Under the pieces are notes generated by a model. The model was given only the letters and a program-made list of their open reading frames with translations, had not been told where the DNA came from and made no database searches. DNA of 64,000 nt from Lamellibrachia satsuma (taxonomy: Eukaryota; Annelida; Polychaeta; Sabellida; Siboglinidae). Of the stretch, positions 1 to 13,700 are shown in pieces; within the stretch, counting starts at the first letter, position 1, and every line of letters starts with the position of its first letter. The stretch spans positions 1,774,501 to 1,838,500 of the forward strand of contig BSQZ01000001.1 in assembly GCA_033239005.1 (NCBI GenBank), written 5' to 3'. A program made the position numbers and the translations under genes.

Positions 1-988
1 TTCAGCTGCCAGGGTCAGCTGTCTCATACATCTGTCAGAACACAGTGTGTCTGAGGAGTAGAAGATGTCACATGCTGGGCTGATGACAGTTTCACTTCTG
101 TCTATAGGACAAATTGTTGGAAACTGTCATCACTGCCATTGTCTGTAGACAGTCTGGCAGTTCTGACAAAGACAGTGGTATCTGACATGTGACATGTGTC
201 ATTATTTCGGAAGGAAGTTTCCTGGCACTTGGAATGTTGCTGTCTGTTTCCCTGAAGTCCAGGGTGAGGCTGGCAACCATTCTGGTGTTTGGTTTCTGTT
301 TTCCTTCTTCCAACACTGATCCCATTTCACTGCCTTCACCACCTGGTTCCACTCCACCTATCCCTTGTGTCATACATTTATATTTAAATTGTTGCATACC
401 TATTAGCCTATTTCTGCAACATGTTTATTGAACAGACAAAACATTCATCTCCGATAGTCTTCGAAGTTTTAACAATTTTAGATAATATTTATTATAAATG
501 TAAGTTAGCATCTACTTATGCATCATTCAGTGATACACAAGGACCTGCTGAACTTCTATGGTTTAATCAGAACGCACTTGTTAACTTAATAATGCATCAG
601 TGATTGTTATGGTTGAGCAGTTGCATGATGGGAAGACATCACTGGGTGATATCACAAGTATGGCTGGGTGGTAATAGGTCCACTGGGCTAACAAACACTG
701 GTTATTTAATGCATAGCATTACGCCCTTCCAATTACTTTCTACCCCAGTGATTCTAAGTACAATGTCTTGGAGTAAATGTGATTGTTAGAAGACCAACTA
801 AACACTATACTTTCAAATGGATGAATACCGTTTTCATGGTTGATGAATATTCATTCTCTAGACATTTAGAAAGTTTGTGTAGACAAGGTTCCTTATGCAT
901 GATTTAAAACTTTAAACTAAGTAAGAATATATATGAGTTTTACAACAACTGAAAGAATGATGGTCTAGTGCCTGGGTGAGTGTCATAC
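1..988. other. unassigned sequence
   Basis: No convincing gene is visible. Short open frames have no recognisable domain or paired splice signals. The stretch could be intergenic or part of the long first intron of the nephrin-like gene. Confidence 0.5.
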
Positions 989-1991
989 TTAACCCTTGGA
1001 GCGAGTGACCAATGATTAATGTCCATGTACACAAATGGGTGTTATTCACAAGGGTGCTTTTAAAAAAGTCATAACACTGCTAATAATTATCGCACAGATG
1101 TCATTGAGGTACCATTTTGTTGCTAAAAAGACTTCATTATAATAAAATTATAAAAACTACAGCACATAATTTATCATGGGGATATTTCTTTTTGAATTTC
1201 ATCAAAAAAAGAAAGCACATTTTTATCTTCACCCTACTACTATATAATTACTGAGTGGCTGTGTGTCCCTTTGTCTAATATAGCCATACATGTTAGTTAC
1301 AAAATAGAACAAAAAACGAATCAAATATGTTGACAATTTTTATTTTTATGATTTTATTCCAGCATCAAACTATGCTGATTCAGACAGCGTCATTTACCGT
1401 GGTAGTGTGGGCTGTCAAAGCCGGTGGAAATCGCGATGGCAACTTGCTGATATTTACCTCAAAAAAAAAAGCTCTCAACATCGTACTAACTGTTAATAGC
1501 ATGATTCACTAAAGCTGTCATTCAATTTGCTGAAATATTAATGCGGAAACTTGAAATAATCTAGCCGAAAGAGAACCGACACAGAACGAAGTAAGAAAAC
1601 AAAATGGCGTATTCGTAAATAAAAAAACTCAGACGGCCCAGACAACACGTGACGACAATTTCTCAATCGCTGCATATAGCCCACTCACTTATTCACATGT
1701 ATTCGAATAAGCCAAATCATAGTGCTTTCCAAAGGTATAATGTGTTACATATTTAGATACTATGAATGGAAATGGAAATTAATTCTGAGGAGCATAAAAT
1801 AATAAATATGAATCAGAATGAAGAGTGATTCAGCTTTCCAATGATACTATTTGTTCCCATGTGAAGTACTGGTGACAGAAATGAAAATTGTTCTGACAGA
1901 GTGATACCAAAATTGGCCCAAACTCGGCTGGAACACTTTTTGCACTGATCCTACAGGCCAAATTCGGCCCAGTGGTCATTCCCTTGGTTAA
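989..1991. mobile_element. piggyBac-like non-autonomous element, copy 1
   Basis: This stretch aligns along most of its length, with divergence, to 31255-32225. The left edge reads TTAACCCTTGG and the right edge ends in GGTTAA; the other copy ends AAAGGGTTAA. TTAA targets with CCCTT-type termini are typical of piggyBac elements. No transposase frame is visible, so it would be a non-autonomous copy. The right end is degenerate, so family assignment is tentative. Confidence 0.5.
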
Positions 1992-2640
1992 GCACTGTAT
2001 CTATTGTAATGGAACTGCTGATGAATTGTTGTCTAGTTTCTGAATTGAAGTCACAGAATACACAACCCTGCCACCAATCACTTGTCCTTAGGAAGGCCTC
2101 TGGGATATATAAATATCTCTGTTTTCCTGGTCAGCTGCTCCCACTGACCCTATCTCAAGGTTGAGACACACAGTCATTGGAAGACAGCAAGTGCTCTGTA
2201 AGGCTGACATCAATTGGTTGCTAGGCAACTGAGATGTACCAGCACAACTGGGCTAATTGCTAAAGGCAGTCTGCTCCCACAGACTGGCCATTTAGTGTAG
2301 ACTGAGGGACAACTTGGGAAGACTTTTCCTTCTTTGTGTAGAAGTTTGGCTACTCCCTAGAATCAATGGTTATTCATTTATTTTTTGTGACTATTAGCTG
2401 TTCAGTAACAGTTCATTTGCATACATATTTCACCATCTATAATAATAATATAATAATATATTTATTCATAATACAATGTACAATTAAATTACAACAATGT
2501 TTACTGTGTACATAAAACAGAGATCAATGAAATCAACTCGTCTTTGATTAAAAAAGAACTGCTACAAGCATTCTCTATATTGTACAACACATCCTTTGCA
2601 AATAAAACTGTTTAATAGTTGACAAGCTAGATGAGAGAGC
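1992..2640. other. unassigned AT-rich sequence
   Basis: No gene, RNA or repeat could be recognised. It contains an AT-rich patch around 2440-2480. Confidence 0.5.
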
Positions 2641-2659
2641 ATATTCAAACTGGTGTTAT

Positions 2660-3330
2660 TGCATTTTAAGCAACTCTGTCTAAACACACCATTTGATCCA
2701 TAATTTGAATTTGAATCAGGAAACATTCCACTAAAAGTGGCGTGAAATTACAGTGGATGTAACCAGGTAGATAAATGAGTTTCCTGACACCCTTGCGCCA
2801 TCTACATTTACCTTGCATGTTCCAGAGACGTACACCGTAGAAAGAGGTACAGTATGACATAAATAATTGACATTTTTTACTTATATTACAAAACCCAAAG
2901 TTAGCAGATAATGAAATTAAGCGCCATATGAAATCATGACACATGTCTTTAACCATAGCCTGGTGTATGCTGGGACTAATAGTGTGGCCTAAATACAAAT
3001 CTTTTTTATTATATTTCACTTGTGTACCATCAAAGTAAAATGAGAAATCAAGACGGCTGCCATATTTAATAAGTTGGCATTTTAACTATTTAAATTTTTA
3101 ATGATATTCAGACGCAAATTGTAGACAGATCGCACATTTTGTTCAATGCATATATTGATGGAGCTAATAAAGATACAGCAAGCTGTATATCATCTGCATT
3201 GCCGATAGCAACATAATACTCATGACCTCTCATACAACCGAACCCACACATGATGTGTCCCATTAACAGTTCATCTATATATAATATAGAAAATAAAATA
3301 GGGGACAAACCCCCCACCCTGCTTCATTCC
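2660..3330 (-). mobile_element. LINE reverse transcriptase relic (3' half)
   Basis: The minus strand encodes two decayed RT pieces. 3317-3108 carries a GGLSPILF block followed by a damaged catalytic motif (NADD in place of YADD) and LLAPSIYALNKM. 3019-2666 carries the downstream thumb region, with LGHTIS, YCTSFYG and WRKGVRKL blocks. Together they match the order of a Jockey/CR1-type non-LTR retrotransposon RT. A frame change separates the pieces, so this is a dead fragment. Confidence 0.65.
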
Positions 3331-4664
3331 ATTGGTAGTGGAGAAATACTATGACATGGAATTTTTCCACGAAACGTTCAAGTATTGATTAGTGCACTTA
3401 TAAAGTGAACATATGATTAGCAGGGGATTTATTCCTCTATCCATCAGTCAACTAAAGAGTTTGACATAATTTACTTCAAATTGCTGTGATTCAATGTAGC
3501 TTTTATTTATTATTTTCCCTGCTAAAGTAAAGTACTCATTTTACACAAGTAAGCCTCAGGTCGTTTTCTACACTACACTATGCATGTCAGTTTATTCAGA
3601 TGTACACCTGAATAAACTGATGTTCTCTCTATGAAACGTAATTGCCAATGAAGAACCTTTCTGTGGAGATTTGTTATGGGGTTGAATAAGAAAGTCTGTA
3701 AAATAAGAACTTTTGACCTGATATTTGTCAGCAACGTTTTACATGCTCTTTTTGAACTAAATGACCCAGTGTTCCTAGTTTTTATTATATTTCACAACCA
3801 ATGTTGATTGGGTGTTTTGCTATAGATCCAGTGGAGGAATGCTAGTAAAACAGTGCAAAGGACTTTTAGAGACTTGTTTGTTTGTAATTTATTACCTTGT
3901 TTTCTGGAAAACACTCACAGCTGGTACTTCTAACTTTAGACCCAGTAAGGTGACAGATTTTTTAATGTTTGTGCATTCTGCAGGACAGCCACTGTGTTGC
4001 TACATGAGCGGTCAGTGTCTGTCCATCGCCATCAGCTGAACGTCTAATGCAGTAGTGCAGAAAACATCGACCTTAATAATCTGATGCAAAAGTACTAAAA
4101 AAATCCACATGTCACATGCAATCCTCACTTTCCCAGGCACTGTCTATGGTGGACAGATACTGACTGGTCTGTGGCCAGTAGTCATGTGATGTGGTATGGA
4201 CCAGTAGCCAGGAGGAGGCTGACAGAGGCTGGGGTGATTAATGCAGCCCACATCTGTTAGGGGGTCCTGAGGATTTGCCCTCTCCTTGGAATGTGCACCT
4301 GTTGTGCACAGCTCTTGCATTCCTGTCAATCTCACTCATTTCTCAAACATTTCTGAACACTTTTTATTGATTAGTATGTAAACAGTGGATGTTCAGCTGT
4401 GGGTTTGGGGTTGGGTGGGGTGGGGTGGAAGTTGGCAGCAGTTATCTGGCTGAACAAGCATGAGTTGGCCACAAAGAAGTTTGCACAGCTACGTTTATTG
4501 TATGAGTTGCATAATAATAGAGTTATATCTATGTTAATTTTTAAATGTGATTATCCATAATATTTTATGTCACTTTATTTGAACTGTCTTCTTACAGAAT
4601 CTTGTTTACTCACAGGGATGTAGAAATTCAAAAGCAACATTTGTTTATCACAATTATGTATACA
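3331..4664. other. unassigned sequence
   Basis: No gene or repeat family could be recognised. Short frames lack domains, and no exon-like GC-rich block with flanking AG and GT sites was seen. Confidence 0.4.
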
Positions 4665-4736
4665 TTTTTTGTGGTCACCCCCTTTTTTGTGGTCACCCAC
4701 TTTTTTGTGGTCACCCACTTTTTTGTGGTCACCCCC
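4665..4736 (+). repeat. 18-bp minisatellite, four copies
   Basis: The unit TTTTTTGTGGTCACCC plus two bases repeats four times in tandem with only C/A variation in the spacer. Because 18 is a multiple of three, it makes a spurious repetitive reading frame. Confidence 0.95.
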
Positions 4737-4744
4737 TTTTTTGC

Positions 4745-5911
4745 ACTCAGTTCTAAAGTTAAATATTTACCATATTATGAACATCTTGTGCTTCTAGGTT
4801 TTTTTACATTATTACAAATTGTGATATGAATAAACCAGTGTACTAACCATTTTATAAATTGGAACTGAAGTCGCATGCAAACTACAAATAGTTAATTACC
4901 CTAATGAATAAACCACACAACCCAAACATTAATTCTGATTAAACCCCCTCTAGAGATAGCACACTGCCTCTTACACACAACCAGACCAAAGTAGCCATTA
5001 CGTTTATTATGGGAATGTAGATTGTCTGATCGTGTGTTATGGTCTAATTATGAGATGTTAATAGCAATCACTTACAGATCTCTCCAGACTGAAATTATAG
5101 GCTTTATCAATGGACAAGTAAATTACCTGTGCATGCAACAATCTTCCCAGCAGGTGTCTCCTGTGGCTTGTGGTCAGGACCCCCAGGCTGGCCCCAGCCT
5201 CACTCACATGCACAGCCATTGTTGTGAGTTGAATGACAAGATTATAGAGTGTGATAACCCAAGCCTGATTCTGTCACAGAAAGCAAGAGGGAACAATTAG
5301 TGAGAGCACAAGGATTGTAGTGTTGTACAAGCAGTACTTGATGCTCACTGAAGGGTGATTAGAGTTACTGAAGTGGTTCAGGTTGTGTATGTATCATTAG
5401 CCATGTGGGGACAGTAATCTTGGGATTCATGACTCTTGTTTGCAAAAATATATTGCAAGATCTCCCAACAAGATCACAGTAATGTGCACTAGTAGTTTAT
5501 TGTGGAGGAAATAAAGAAACAACTGTTTACTAGTAGACGTGGATATCTTGCCGGTATAATTTAGATCAGGTTAAGTTTTTTGGAGGTATGTAGACAAACC
5601 CATATGCACTGTTAACATTATTTTCAAAGTATATGTTTTAAGCACATCAAGAGCAAGTTTTATTCCACTGTTTGCTGAAAAGAAATTATGAATGATCCAT
5701 CATTGCATTGGAAAAATAAACAATTCCTGAGGTTTATCTCCTTTCCGCCCTATCCCTGTCCCCCCAAATAACCATGACCCCAAATGACCATAACCTTTGA
5801 TAGGGCCTGACGATAGTGATACCAACTTATCCATGACATCAACTCACAACTATTGTGTCTTGTCTGTCATATTGTCACTCCCATTAAAGCACAATATGCT
5901 GTGTTTTTTGG
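4745..5911. other. unassigned sequence
   Basis: No supported gene. The frame at 5022-5300 has no recognisable domain and no coding-like context. Confidence 0.4.
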
Positions 5912-6100
5912 CTGCCATCTGGTGAACCACAGGCTATTATAATTGTTATGACTTGCCTTCATGATTTTTATCACAATATCATATTTGTGGTTTATATCAG
6001 AGCATCATAGCCTGAAGTTTGTACTGACATCTGGTGAATCGCACCACAAGTCATTATAATATTCATGACTTGTGGTTTACAATGTTATATTTGTGGATTA
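5912..6100 (+). repeat. imperfect 112-bp tandem duplication
   Basis: A block starting CTGCCATCTGGTGAA at 5912 recurs with changes at 6024 (CTGACATCTGGTGAA). Each is followed by similar TATAAT, ATGACTTG and ATATTTGTGG blocks. It is a diverged local duplication with no coding content. Confidence 0.7.
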
Positions 6101-6524
6101 CACCTCCACTGGTTTCCTGTCTCCAGTGATATGCCCAAATTATCTCTCTGGATATCATCTAGAGAGATAACTTGAGAGGCAAAACAACGTCAACCTTCCC
6201 ATTCCAAGAGACTGGAACGTTATTCCATTCCAGGAATACAAAGGATGTTAGGTATGCAGACTTGAACTAAGAAGTATTCATAAAATGATTTACACATGAG
6301 TACTGGTACCAAAACTCTGGGCCACAGCTACCCTGGGCCACAGCTACCCTGGGCAATTGGTCTTCTACACTCTTGCATCTTTGCATAGGGTGGAAACAAT
6401 CTCAGGACTGAGTAAGGTGGCGTGCAATTCTTTCCACCTGACTCCTCATTTACACTATCACCAGGAAATTGCTCTTAGTGGTTTGAACTGATTATAACTG
6501 TCTGTGGGGTAAACCTTATTGGCT

Positions 6525-6945
6525 GAGTGACTGTTACTGGCCGAGTGGCTGAGTGGCTGTTACTGGCCGAGTGGCTGAGTGGCTGTTACTGGCCGAGTGG
6601 CTGTTGCTGGCTGAGTGGCTGTTACTGGCCGAGTTGCTGTTACTGGTCGAGTGGCTGTTACTGACTGATTGGCTGTTACTGGCCGAGTGGCTGTTACTGG
6701 CTGAGTGGCTGTTACTGGCCGAGTGGCTGTTACTGGCCGAGTAGCTGAGTGGCTGTTACTGGCCGAGTGGCTGTTACTGGCTGAGTGGCTGTTACTGGCC
6801 GAGTTGCTGTTACTGGCCGAGTGGCTGTTACTGGCCGAGTGGCTGAGTGGCTGTTACTGGCCGAGTGGCTGAGTGGCTGTTATTGGCTGAGTGGCTGAGT
6901 GGCTGTTATTGGCTGAGTGGCTGAGTGGCTGTTACTGGCCAACAA
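6525..6945 (+). repeat. 18-bp minisatellite with 9-bp insertions
   Basis: The unit GAGTGGCTGTTACTGGCC (with CTG/CCG variation) is repeated about twenty times, some units carrying an extra GAGTGGCT-type block. It yields a spurious AEWLLL-repeat reading frame. Confidence 0.93.
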
Positions 6946-7579
6946 CTGCCATTAGTAAGAACTTTGAAGGAATGTGACAAGCCTGAAGACAGTTGTCAGT
7001 GATGTGTATCATGCTACACTTGTACCAGAGCATCTCAGGAATGCACAGGTTGCTGCATTCAGGGTCAAGGCACACACTCAAGGCAACCACTCCATGAAGT
7101 CTAACCAACATTCTTCAGTGGGAAGACGTGTTGAATTTATTAAAGCATTTTGTGCCTAATTCACATAAACAAATAGTTTTAATGTTTGTTTAAATGTCAC
7201 AACCATGCAAAAACAATGTGTATAATCCTGTCCTGCTTAGCTAATCAGAATTGTTTTTTTGTAATTAATGTTACCAACTACACTCAAAACTAGATAAGAT
7301 TAAATGTAAAAAATATATAATTTACAGTTACTTTGTAGCATAGCGTCCGGTCCTGCAATTCCATTCATTCACTGGTTATTCATTCTAACACCAACTCAAC
7401 TTCCTGGGATACATTGCTATGCTGCCGCCAGTATACAAACAGTATTCATAAAAGTATTATAACCCCACATCAAATGTTTCACTTAAGAATGAAATAGTTT
7501 TGAAGCAAAATTATTTGACTGGTTTACATTTATTATAAAGATTTTTACCCTTGATAATGTTTTCTCTCCTTACTTGTAG
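6946..7579. other. sequence upstream of first recognised nephrin exon
   Basis: Intronic sequence ending in the TTACTTGTAG acceptor at 7570-7579. No signal-peptide exon with a phase-1 donor was found here. Confidence 0.5.
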
Positions 7580-7714
7580 TGTCCGGTGAGCCGCAACTGA
7601 TGACAGTTGGACCAACTGACACGTCCGTCATTCAAGGCCAAACTGCTATACTAAAATGTGTCGTGGAACACATCAAGGGAGTCCTACAGTGGGCGAAGGA
7701 TGGAGTGCTTCTGG
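7580..7714 (+). CDS. nphs1: nephrin exon: Ig1, first half
   Basis: Acceptor TTACTTGTAG and donor GTAAGT flank a phase 1-1 exon. It encodes the start of Ig1, with the first cysteine in ILKCVV and the core tryptophan in LQWAKDGVLLG, closely like the first Ig domain of Kirrel and nephrin. Confidence 0.93.
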
Positions 7715-10700
7715 GTAAGTCAACCTTCAAAACCTGCTCTTTTATTTGTTTTTTTTTCACTTCTGTTTAACGAGAATCTTGTCCCGGACCCTACAACCAA
7801 ACCTCCCGGATTTAACCTTCTTTGACACCAGTGGACCACCATTACCAATTGCATTAGAACACTACATGGGGATTGCAGATTTCAGATGCACAAATGGCAC
7901 ATCAAAGACAGCAGGAATTGAATCCAGCCACCACTAAGCCAGATTTGGGGTCAGTTACATTGGAATTTAAATGCCAATCCCAGAATTGGAAGTGGTGTTT
8001 CGTTTTTTAGAAATATTTGGAATTGATGAAAATGTGATTGGTATTTTCAATTAATTTTTAATTACTTTTTTCAATTACATCATGTAACTTTTTAATCATA
8101 ATCAATAAAATGTAATATGTTGCATATATCATATATGTTTGCCATTATGTACCACAACACACAGAAATTAAATTAAGCTGCTGTAAAAAAGATGTTATTT
8201 TTTAACGTTGAGCATGTCTGTGGTTCCTTTGTTCGCATACATTTATTTCGATATGGAATTGATAATTGGAATTGGAATTGATATTTGTAAATGGCATGGA
8301 ATTGGAATTGATATTTGTAAATGGCATGGAATTGGAATTGATGTAATGTGATTGATTCCAAGTCTGCAACCAGCAAACTATTGACTGCGTTGTCTCCCAC
8401 CGCCACTTTCAGTGCAGGAATCTCTGGTGTCCATTCAGCTTTCCCCAAAGCAACAATTGATTGTATAAATAACCTGACAATACAACAGTAAAGACTTCTT
8501 TTTATCAAAGATATTTGAGCAAAATTGTACCCATTTGTAGCAGTGACTACTGGTTTAACGAGTAAATAACATGTGAGGTATTTCAGATGACAAAATAAAA
8601 ATGCTCTTTCTTCCATTGAGTCGGTGGTCATTTAGAAGTCGAGTTGATGAAGGAATGAACAGGGTAGAAGGTAAAATGCCTTGAGTGGATATACAGTACC
8701 TCGAGTTGATGAAGGAATGAACAGGGTAGAAGGTAAAATGCCTTGAGTGGATATACAGTACCTCGAGTTGATGAAGGAATGAACAGGGTAGAAGGTAAAA
8801 TGCCTTGAGTGGATATACAGTACCTCGAGTTGATGAAGGAATGAACAGGGTAGAAGGTAAAATGCCTTGAGTGGATATACAGTACCTCGAGTTGATGAAG
8901 GAATGAACAGGGTAGAAGGTAAATGCCTTGAGTGGATATACAGTACCTCGAGTTGATGAAGGAATGAACAGGGTAGAAGGTAAAATGCCTTGAGTGGATA
9001 TACAGTACCTCGAGTTGATGAAGGAATGAACAGGGTAGAAGGTAAAATGCCTTGAGTGGATATACAGTACCTCGAGTTGATGAAGGAATGAACAGGGTAG
9101 AAGGTAAAATGCCTTGAGTGGATATACAGTACCTCGAGTTGATGAAGGAATGAACAGGGTAGAAGGTAAAATGCCTTGAGTGGATATACAGTACCTCGAG
9201 TTGATGAAGGAATGAACAGGGTAGAAGGTAAAATTCCTTGAGTGGATATACAGTACCTCGAGTTGATGAAGGAATGAACAGGGTAGAAGGTAAAATGCCT
9301 TGAGTGGATATACAGTACCTCGAGTTGATGAAGGAATGAACAGGGTAGAAGGTAAAATGCCTTGAGTGGATATACAGTACCTCGAGTTGATGAAGGAATG
9401 AACAGGGTAGAAGGTAAAATGCCTTGAGTGGATATACAGTACCTCGAGTTGATGAATGAATGAACAGGGTAGAAGGTAAAATGCCTTGAGTGGATATACA
9501 GTACCAGATACTACGCTGTATAAGTAACCTTTCCCTTTTGCTTCCCATGACATAGTTACTAGCTAGAAGGGACTTTAAATTACTCATGCCAGGAGGTAGG
9601 TAAGTCAGAAAGGCATACACACTGTCAACACAGTGACTAGGTGGACTCTATCTTACCTTCTGGTCATCAGGTGAGTATCAAGCCACTCAGCCAGAAGACA
9701 CTGGAAATATGGTGCATGGTACAACATGACGTATTAAACAGATAAATGGGGATAAACAACATAGTCTTGTCTGTCCCTTCAGTGTCTGTTGCCCCCCTCA
9801 ATCTTTGTTGCCTTGACTTCCTCACAGAAAATTTACACTAATCAGGTCAGATCTGTAATCTATTGTTCATTTGCATGGAGATATATACCTTGCTCTTTAT
9901 ACTATGACTATTTACTTCACTTTGTCACTGTAGTTCATTTGCTCTGAGAATTTTTTGTATTTCTTATTTGTTCTGTTTAACACTGCTCATCATACTCATG
10001 TCATGTCATGTTATATTGTTAACAACCAGACTATGGTCTTTCTGAGTCTCCCTGACGACCATTTATATGTTAACCAACATTTATATTTTCATTTTACTAT
10101 GTATACCATACTGTGTGAATTATTAACATGGTTTTTTATTGTTGTATAAGTTATTTGGTGGATTACACATCCTGCCCTACCCTTTCTGTATAGCAGGATA
10201 TGTACAGTAGTTATTGGAACAATTGCACCAAAGCATACATTTTCATTTTGGTTAACTGCGTAAATGTGGCAGTTTATTTCAGGCTGACCAGAACATTTGA
10301 GGTTACTCAGTGTTCCTCTTTCTGTTCGGTGCGCACTGGTAACCCACAGGTGCACTAATGCACTAATCCACTACACCTGTCTGGTTATTAGTCATACTGT
10401 ATTAACAGGAGCTGCTGTTTTCAATCTGGTCACTAGCCAGTCGCCACACCTCTCTTGGGTGTCTGGTACACTATGTGGCCCACTGCAGTAGTTATTGTTC
10501 AAAATCATTACATCATTGAAGCACCAAATGTTTGTTTCATACAAAAATAATTATGTTGTTACAGTGTGTTCCAGATTATCTGTTTCAGCTCCAGTTATAT
10601 TTAGAAATAAAATCATATTTTGGCAAACTTGATCAAGATAGACTTAGATTAGAGAATACTGAATGGTTATGAAGGTATTGATAGAGATGTTTTCTTCAAA

Positions 10701-13700
10701 CTTAAAGCACTTGAGTAAACTACTAGTAGAACTAGAGATAGACAGCGCAAGGTAGCTTTCATAAAACATGTACAATGTAGATTGGACAGTACTCCCTGAG
10801 GATCATAAATGATTAAACAAATTACTGATTGTGTTATTGCTAGTATCGTTAATAGCGTTAAAAATAAAACTGACAGATATTTGATATGGTGGGCTACACT
10901 TTAATGAATTTTATTTTCAATAAGTCAGTCACTTCCTTGTCCACTTGCCATTTGGAGTTTATCACTTTGGGTGGCAATCTTGTTAAAGATAACCATTGTT
11001 ACTACCTGTGGTTGACCTGATGATATGAGGTGTTGTATTATTTTGTTCCAGGCTCCGAGCGAGACATCCCAGGATTCCCCCGATACAAGCTGATTGGCAG
11101 TGTCGAGCTGGGAGAATACAACCTCATGATCAGTCGAGTCAGTCTTGCGGACGATGCGGAGTATCAGTGCCAAGTTACACCAGCAGATGGCGACGATCCA
11201 CTAATGGGCTCGGCACACCTCCATGTCTTGAGTGAGTCTCGTTTTTGATTTTTCAATAATGGACTTATTTGTATATGTTGCTAAAAATTATGTTTAACTT
11301 TCTGCTGCCTAATGAAGGTAGGACATGTGTATGCCTTGAGTGTAGAAATAAAAATGTGGTTTTGTTTAGCCACAGACAGTGTGATAACAATATTAAACAA
11401 CATCAATCATTCCACATTTGGCAGATTTGCCTATATTTCGTAACATTAATAATTACAAGAAGGGCCTGTCTGGAAGTCAAAATGTGTGTGATTTATGACT
11501 AAGTCGACAGTTTTTTTGGACAGATGTTTGATGGCAGCACTGGCTGCAGTCATTTCAACAAACAAGCATGGCAGTGTTTAGATCTGTGACATTATAGGAC
11601 ATAATTATGATAACAACAATACTTTTTAGTCCTATATATGACATAAATTCATATAATTGTAGGTTTGGGACCTATTTTAGTCAATTTAGTAGTTCAATGT
11701 AACATATTTGATAGTATAGGTAATGTAAGAAAACTGAGTGATTAGTTTGGAATTTGAACATGAATTACAGCTGCTTAAATAGAAGATATTGATGCGATCT
11801 GCTTCATCATATAGTCATACTTATTTACTGTTACAAAGTGAAATATAAATCAATTTCTATAATGATAAAATATTTGGATAACCTTAATAAAATTACCCTA
11901 ATTGTTTACATGACCCTGACTAAGATCAGTGTTGTCTCATCCAGTGTGGTGATTGTTGTCTTGTTATACCCCGCAGTTCCTCCTGCCCTGCCAGAGATCC
12001 AGAACTACCCCAACGGTTCTGTCATCAAGGTCCCTCATGAGCAGGAGACGGTCAACCTCACCTGCATCTGTTCCAATGGTAAACCCGCCGCAACGATCTC
12101 CTGGCTGCGGAATAATGAACTAATCACTGAAGACATCCAGTACTTCAGCTCGGTGCTAGACAACAAGTTGGAAGATGCTCGGAGCATCCTGACTGTACAT
12201 CCTCAACACGAGGACAATGGCGCTATCTACACATGTCGGGCGATCAACGCTGCGATACGAAAACCTCTCGATACAGTCGTGGTTCTCAGTGTTATGCGTG
12301 AGTCAGAGATTGTAGTAACATCATCACTAAGCTTAACCTGGGCATGCGTGCCTTATCTGTAGCTGTGCACAAAATATGGAACAAACTCCCTATCACCTTA
12401 AAATCATCTGAAACTATAGCTGTCTTCCACAAAAAGTAATATTTTTTCTAAATTGCATTTTCTCCCTAAATCCTCTCTGGTCCCACACTGTGGTAATGAC
12501 TTGTGCCTGGACCTGCCTCTTTCAGACCCCCCGAGTCCACCTGAAATCACAGGCTATGCCACCGGCACAGTGAAGACTGGAGAAACCCTCAAACTGGTGT
12601 GTACATCGAAGGGCGGAAACCCTCTTGCTCAAGTGTACTGGTACAAGAACGATGCTGAGATCGACTTCTCTTACACAAGCGGTGGCGACAAGTCTGTCAA
12701 CGAACTTGTCTTCACCGTCCAGCCAAATGACAATGAGGCTGTGTATCGGTGCGAAGCATCTAATCTTGTCACATCAACACCACTGACAGCGGAAGTGAAA
12801 CTGATTGTGGAATGTGAGTATTTTGCTTTTCTATACATATATTCTATAGTGTTATTTTCTTCCCCCGTTGGATAAATGTGATCCTTTTTAAGGTTTAGCC
12901 AATTCGTGCACTGCAGGTTCAACATTAGGCATTTTCCATTTATCCTTACAGTTCCGTTGTACTTTTTCTCTTTAGATTATTAACTAAGTTAACATTGGAT
13001 ATGTAGTGTATGCGTAATGCTTAGAAAGAAATAAGCAGTGGGGCGTTCGTGGCTAGTCGAGAGACAATGTGTATCTGTTTGTCGAGTGCTAAGAATAAGC
13101 ATTTAACTTGTTTGTACATCGTCTTCTAAATGCCAAAATGAGTATATAACAGGATCCCACAGCCTTATCATTTTAAACATTATAAAACTATACATTCTTC
13201 TACAAAAACTGTTTTTGTAGTTGCCCCCAAAAAAGTTACAATCAGCGGCCATCAGCACGCAAAGGCTGGGGAAGTGATCAAGTTGAAGTGTGAGACAGCG
13301 ATCAGCAACCCGCCCGCAGTTGTCACCTGGTTCACCAGGGGGCGCCAGCTGACTGGAGCAAAGAGCGTTCAGACCCCATCACCAAAGGTCAGAATTTAAA
13401 GTTTAATCTAATGACATTTCAGCCACTGGGGTTGAACACTGCAGGTTCCAACCATTTCTAGAAGCTTCTCCCACACTGTCGTTTGCAAATCTACCTGCTC
13501 CAGCACCACATCTTCCTTTAGACAGTTAATAAATGTAAATGCTGGTCTGTCTTGTCTTGTTCTTCCATGCGTTGGCTGCCACGGGATGGTCGTTGATGCC
13601 ACTTCATTGTTGTGTCAGTAGATGTACAGGCTGGTCTGTCTTGTCTTGTTCTTCCATGCGTTGGCTGCCACAGGATGGTCCTTGATGCCACTTCATTGTT

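Noticed and set aside
1327..1512. Hydrophobic start resembling a signal peptide for the nephrin gene
   Set aside because: It lies inside the dispersed piggyBac-like element, diverges from its other copy like non-coding sequence, and no matching phase-1 donor was found.
6553..6744. AEWLLL-repeat frame
   Set aside because: Pure translation of the 18-bp minisatellite.
8639..9505. CRISPR-like regular array
   Set aside because: Units are contiguous and identical with no unique spacers, in an animal intron. It is a satellite.
8555..9620. Two overlapping ~330-residue minus-strand reading frames
   Set aside because: They cross the 62-bp satellite, whose length is not a multiple of three, so the same peptide (LPSTLFIPSS type) appears in rotating frames. 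No gene.
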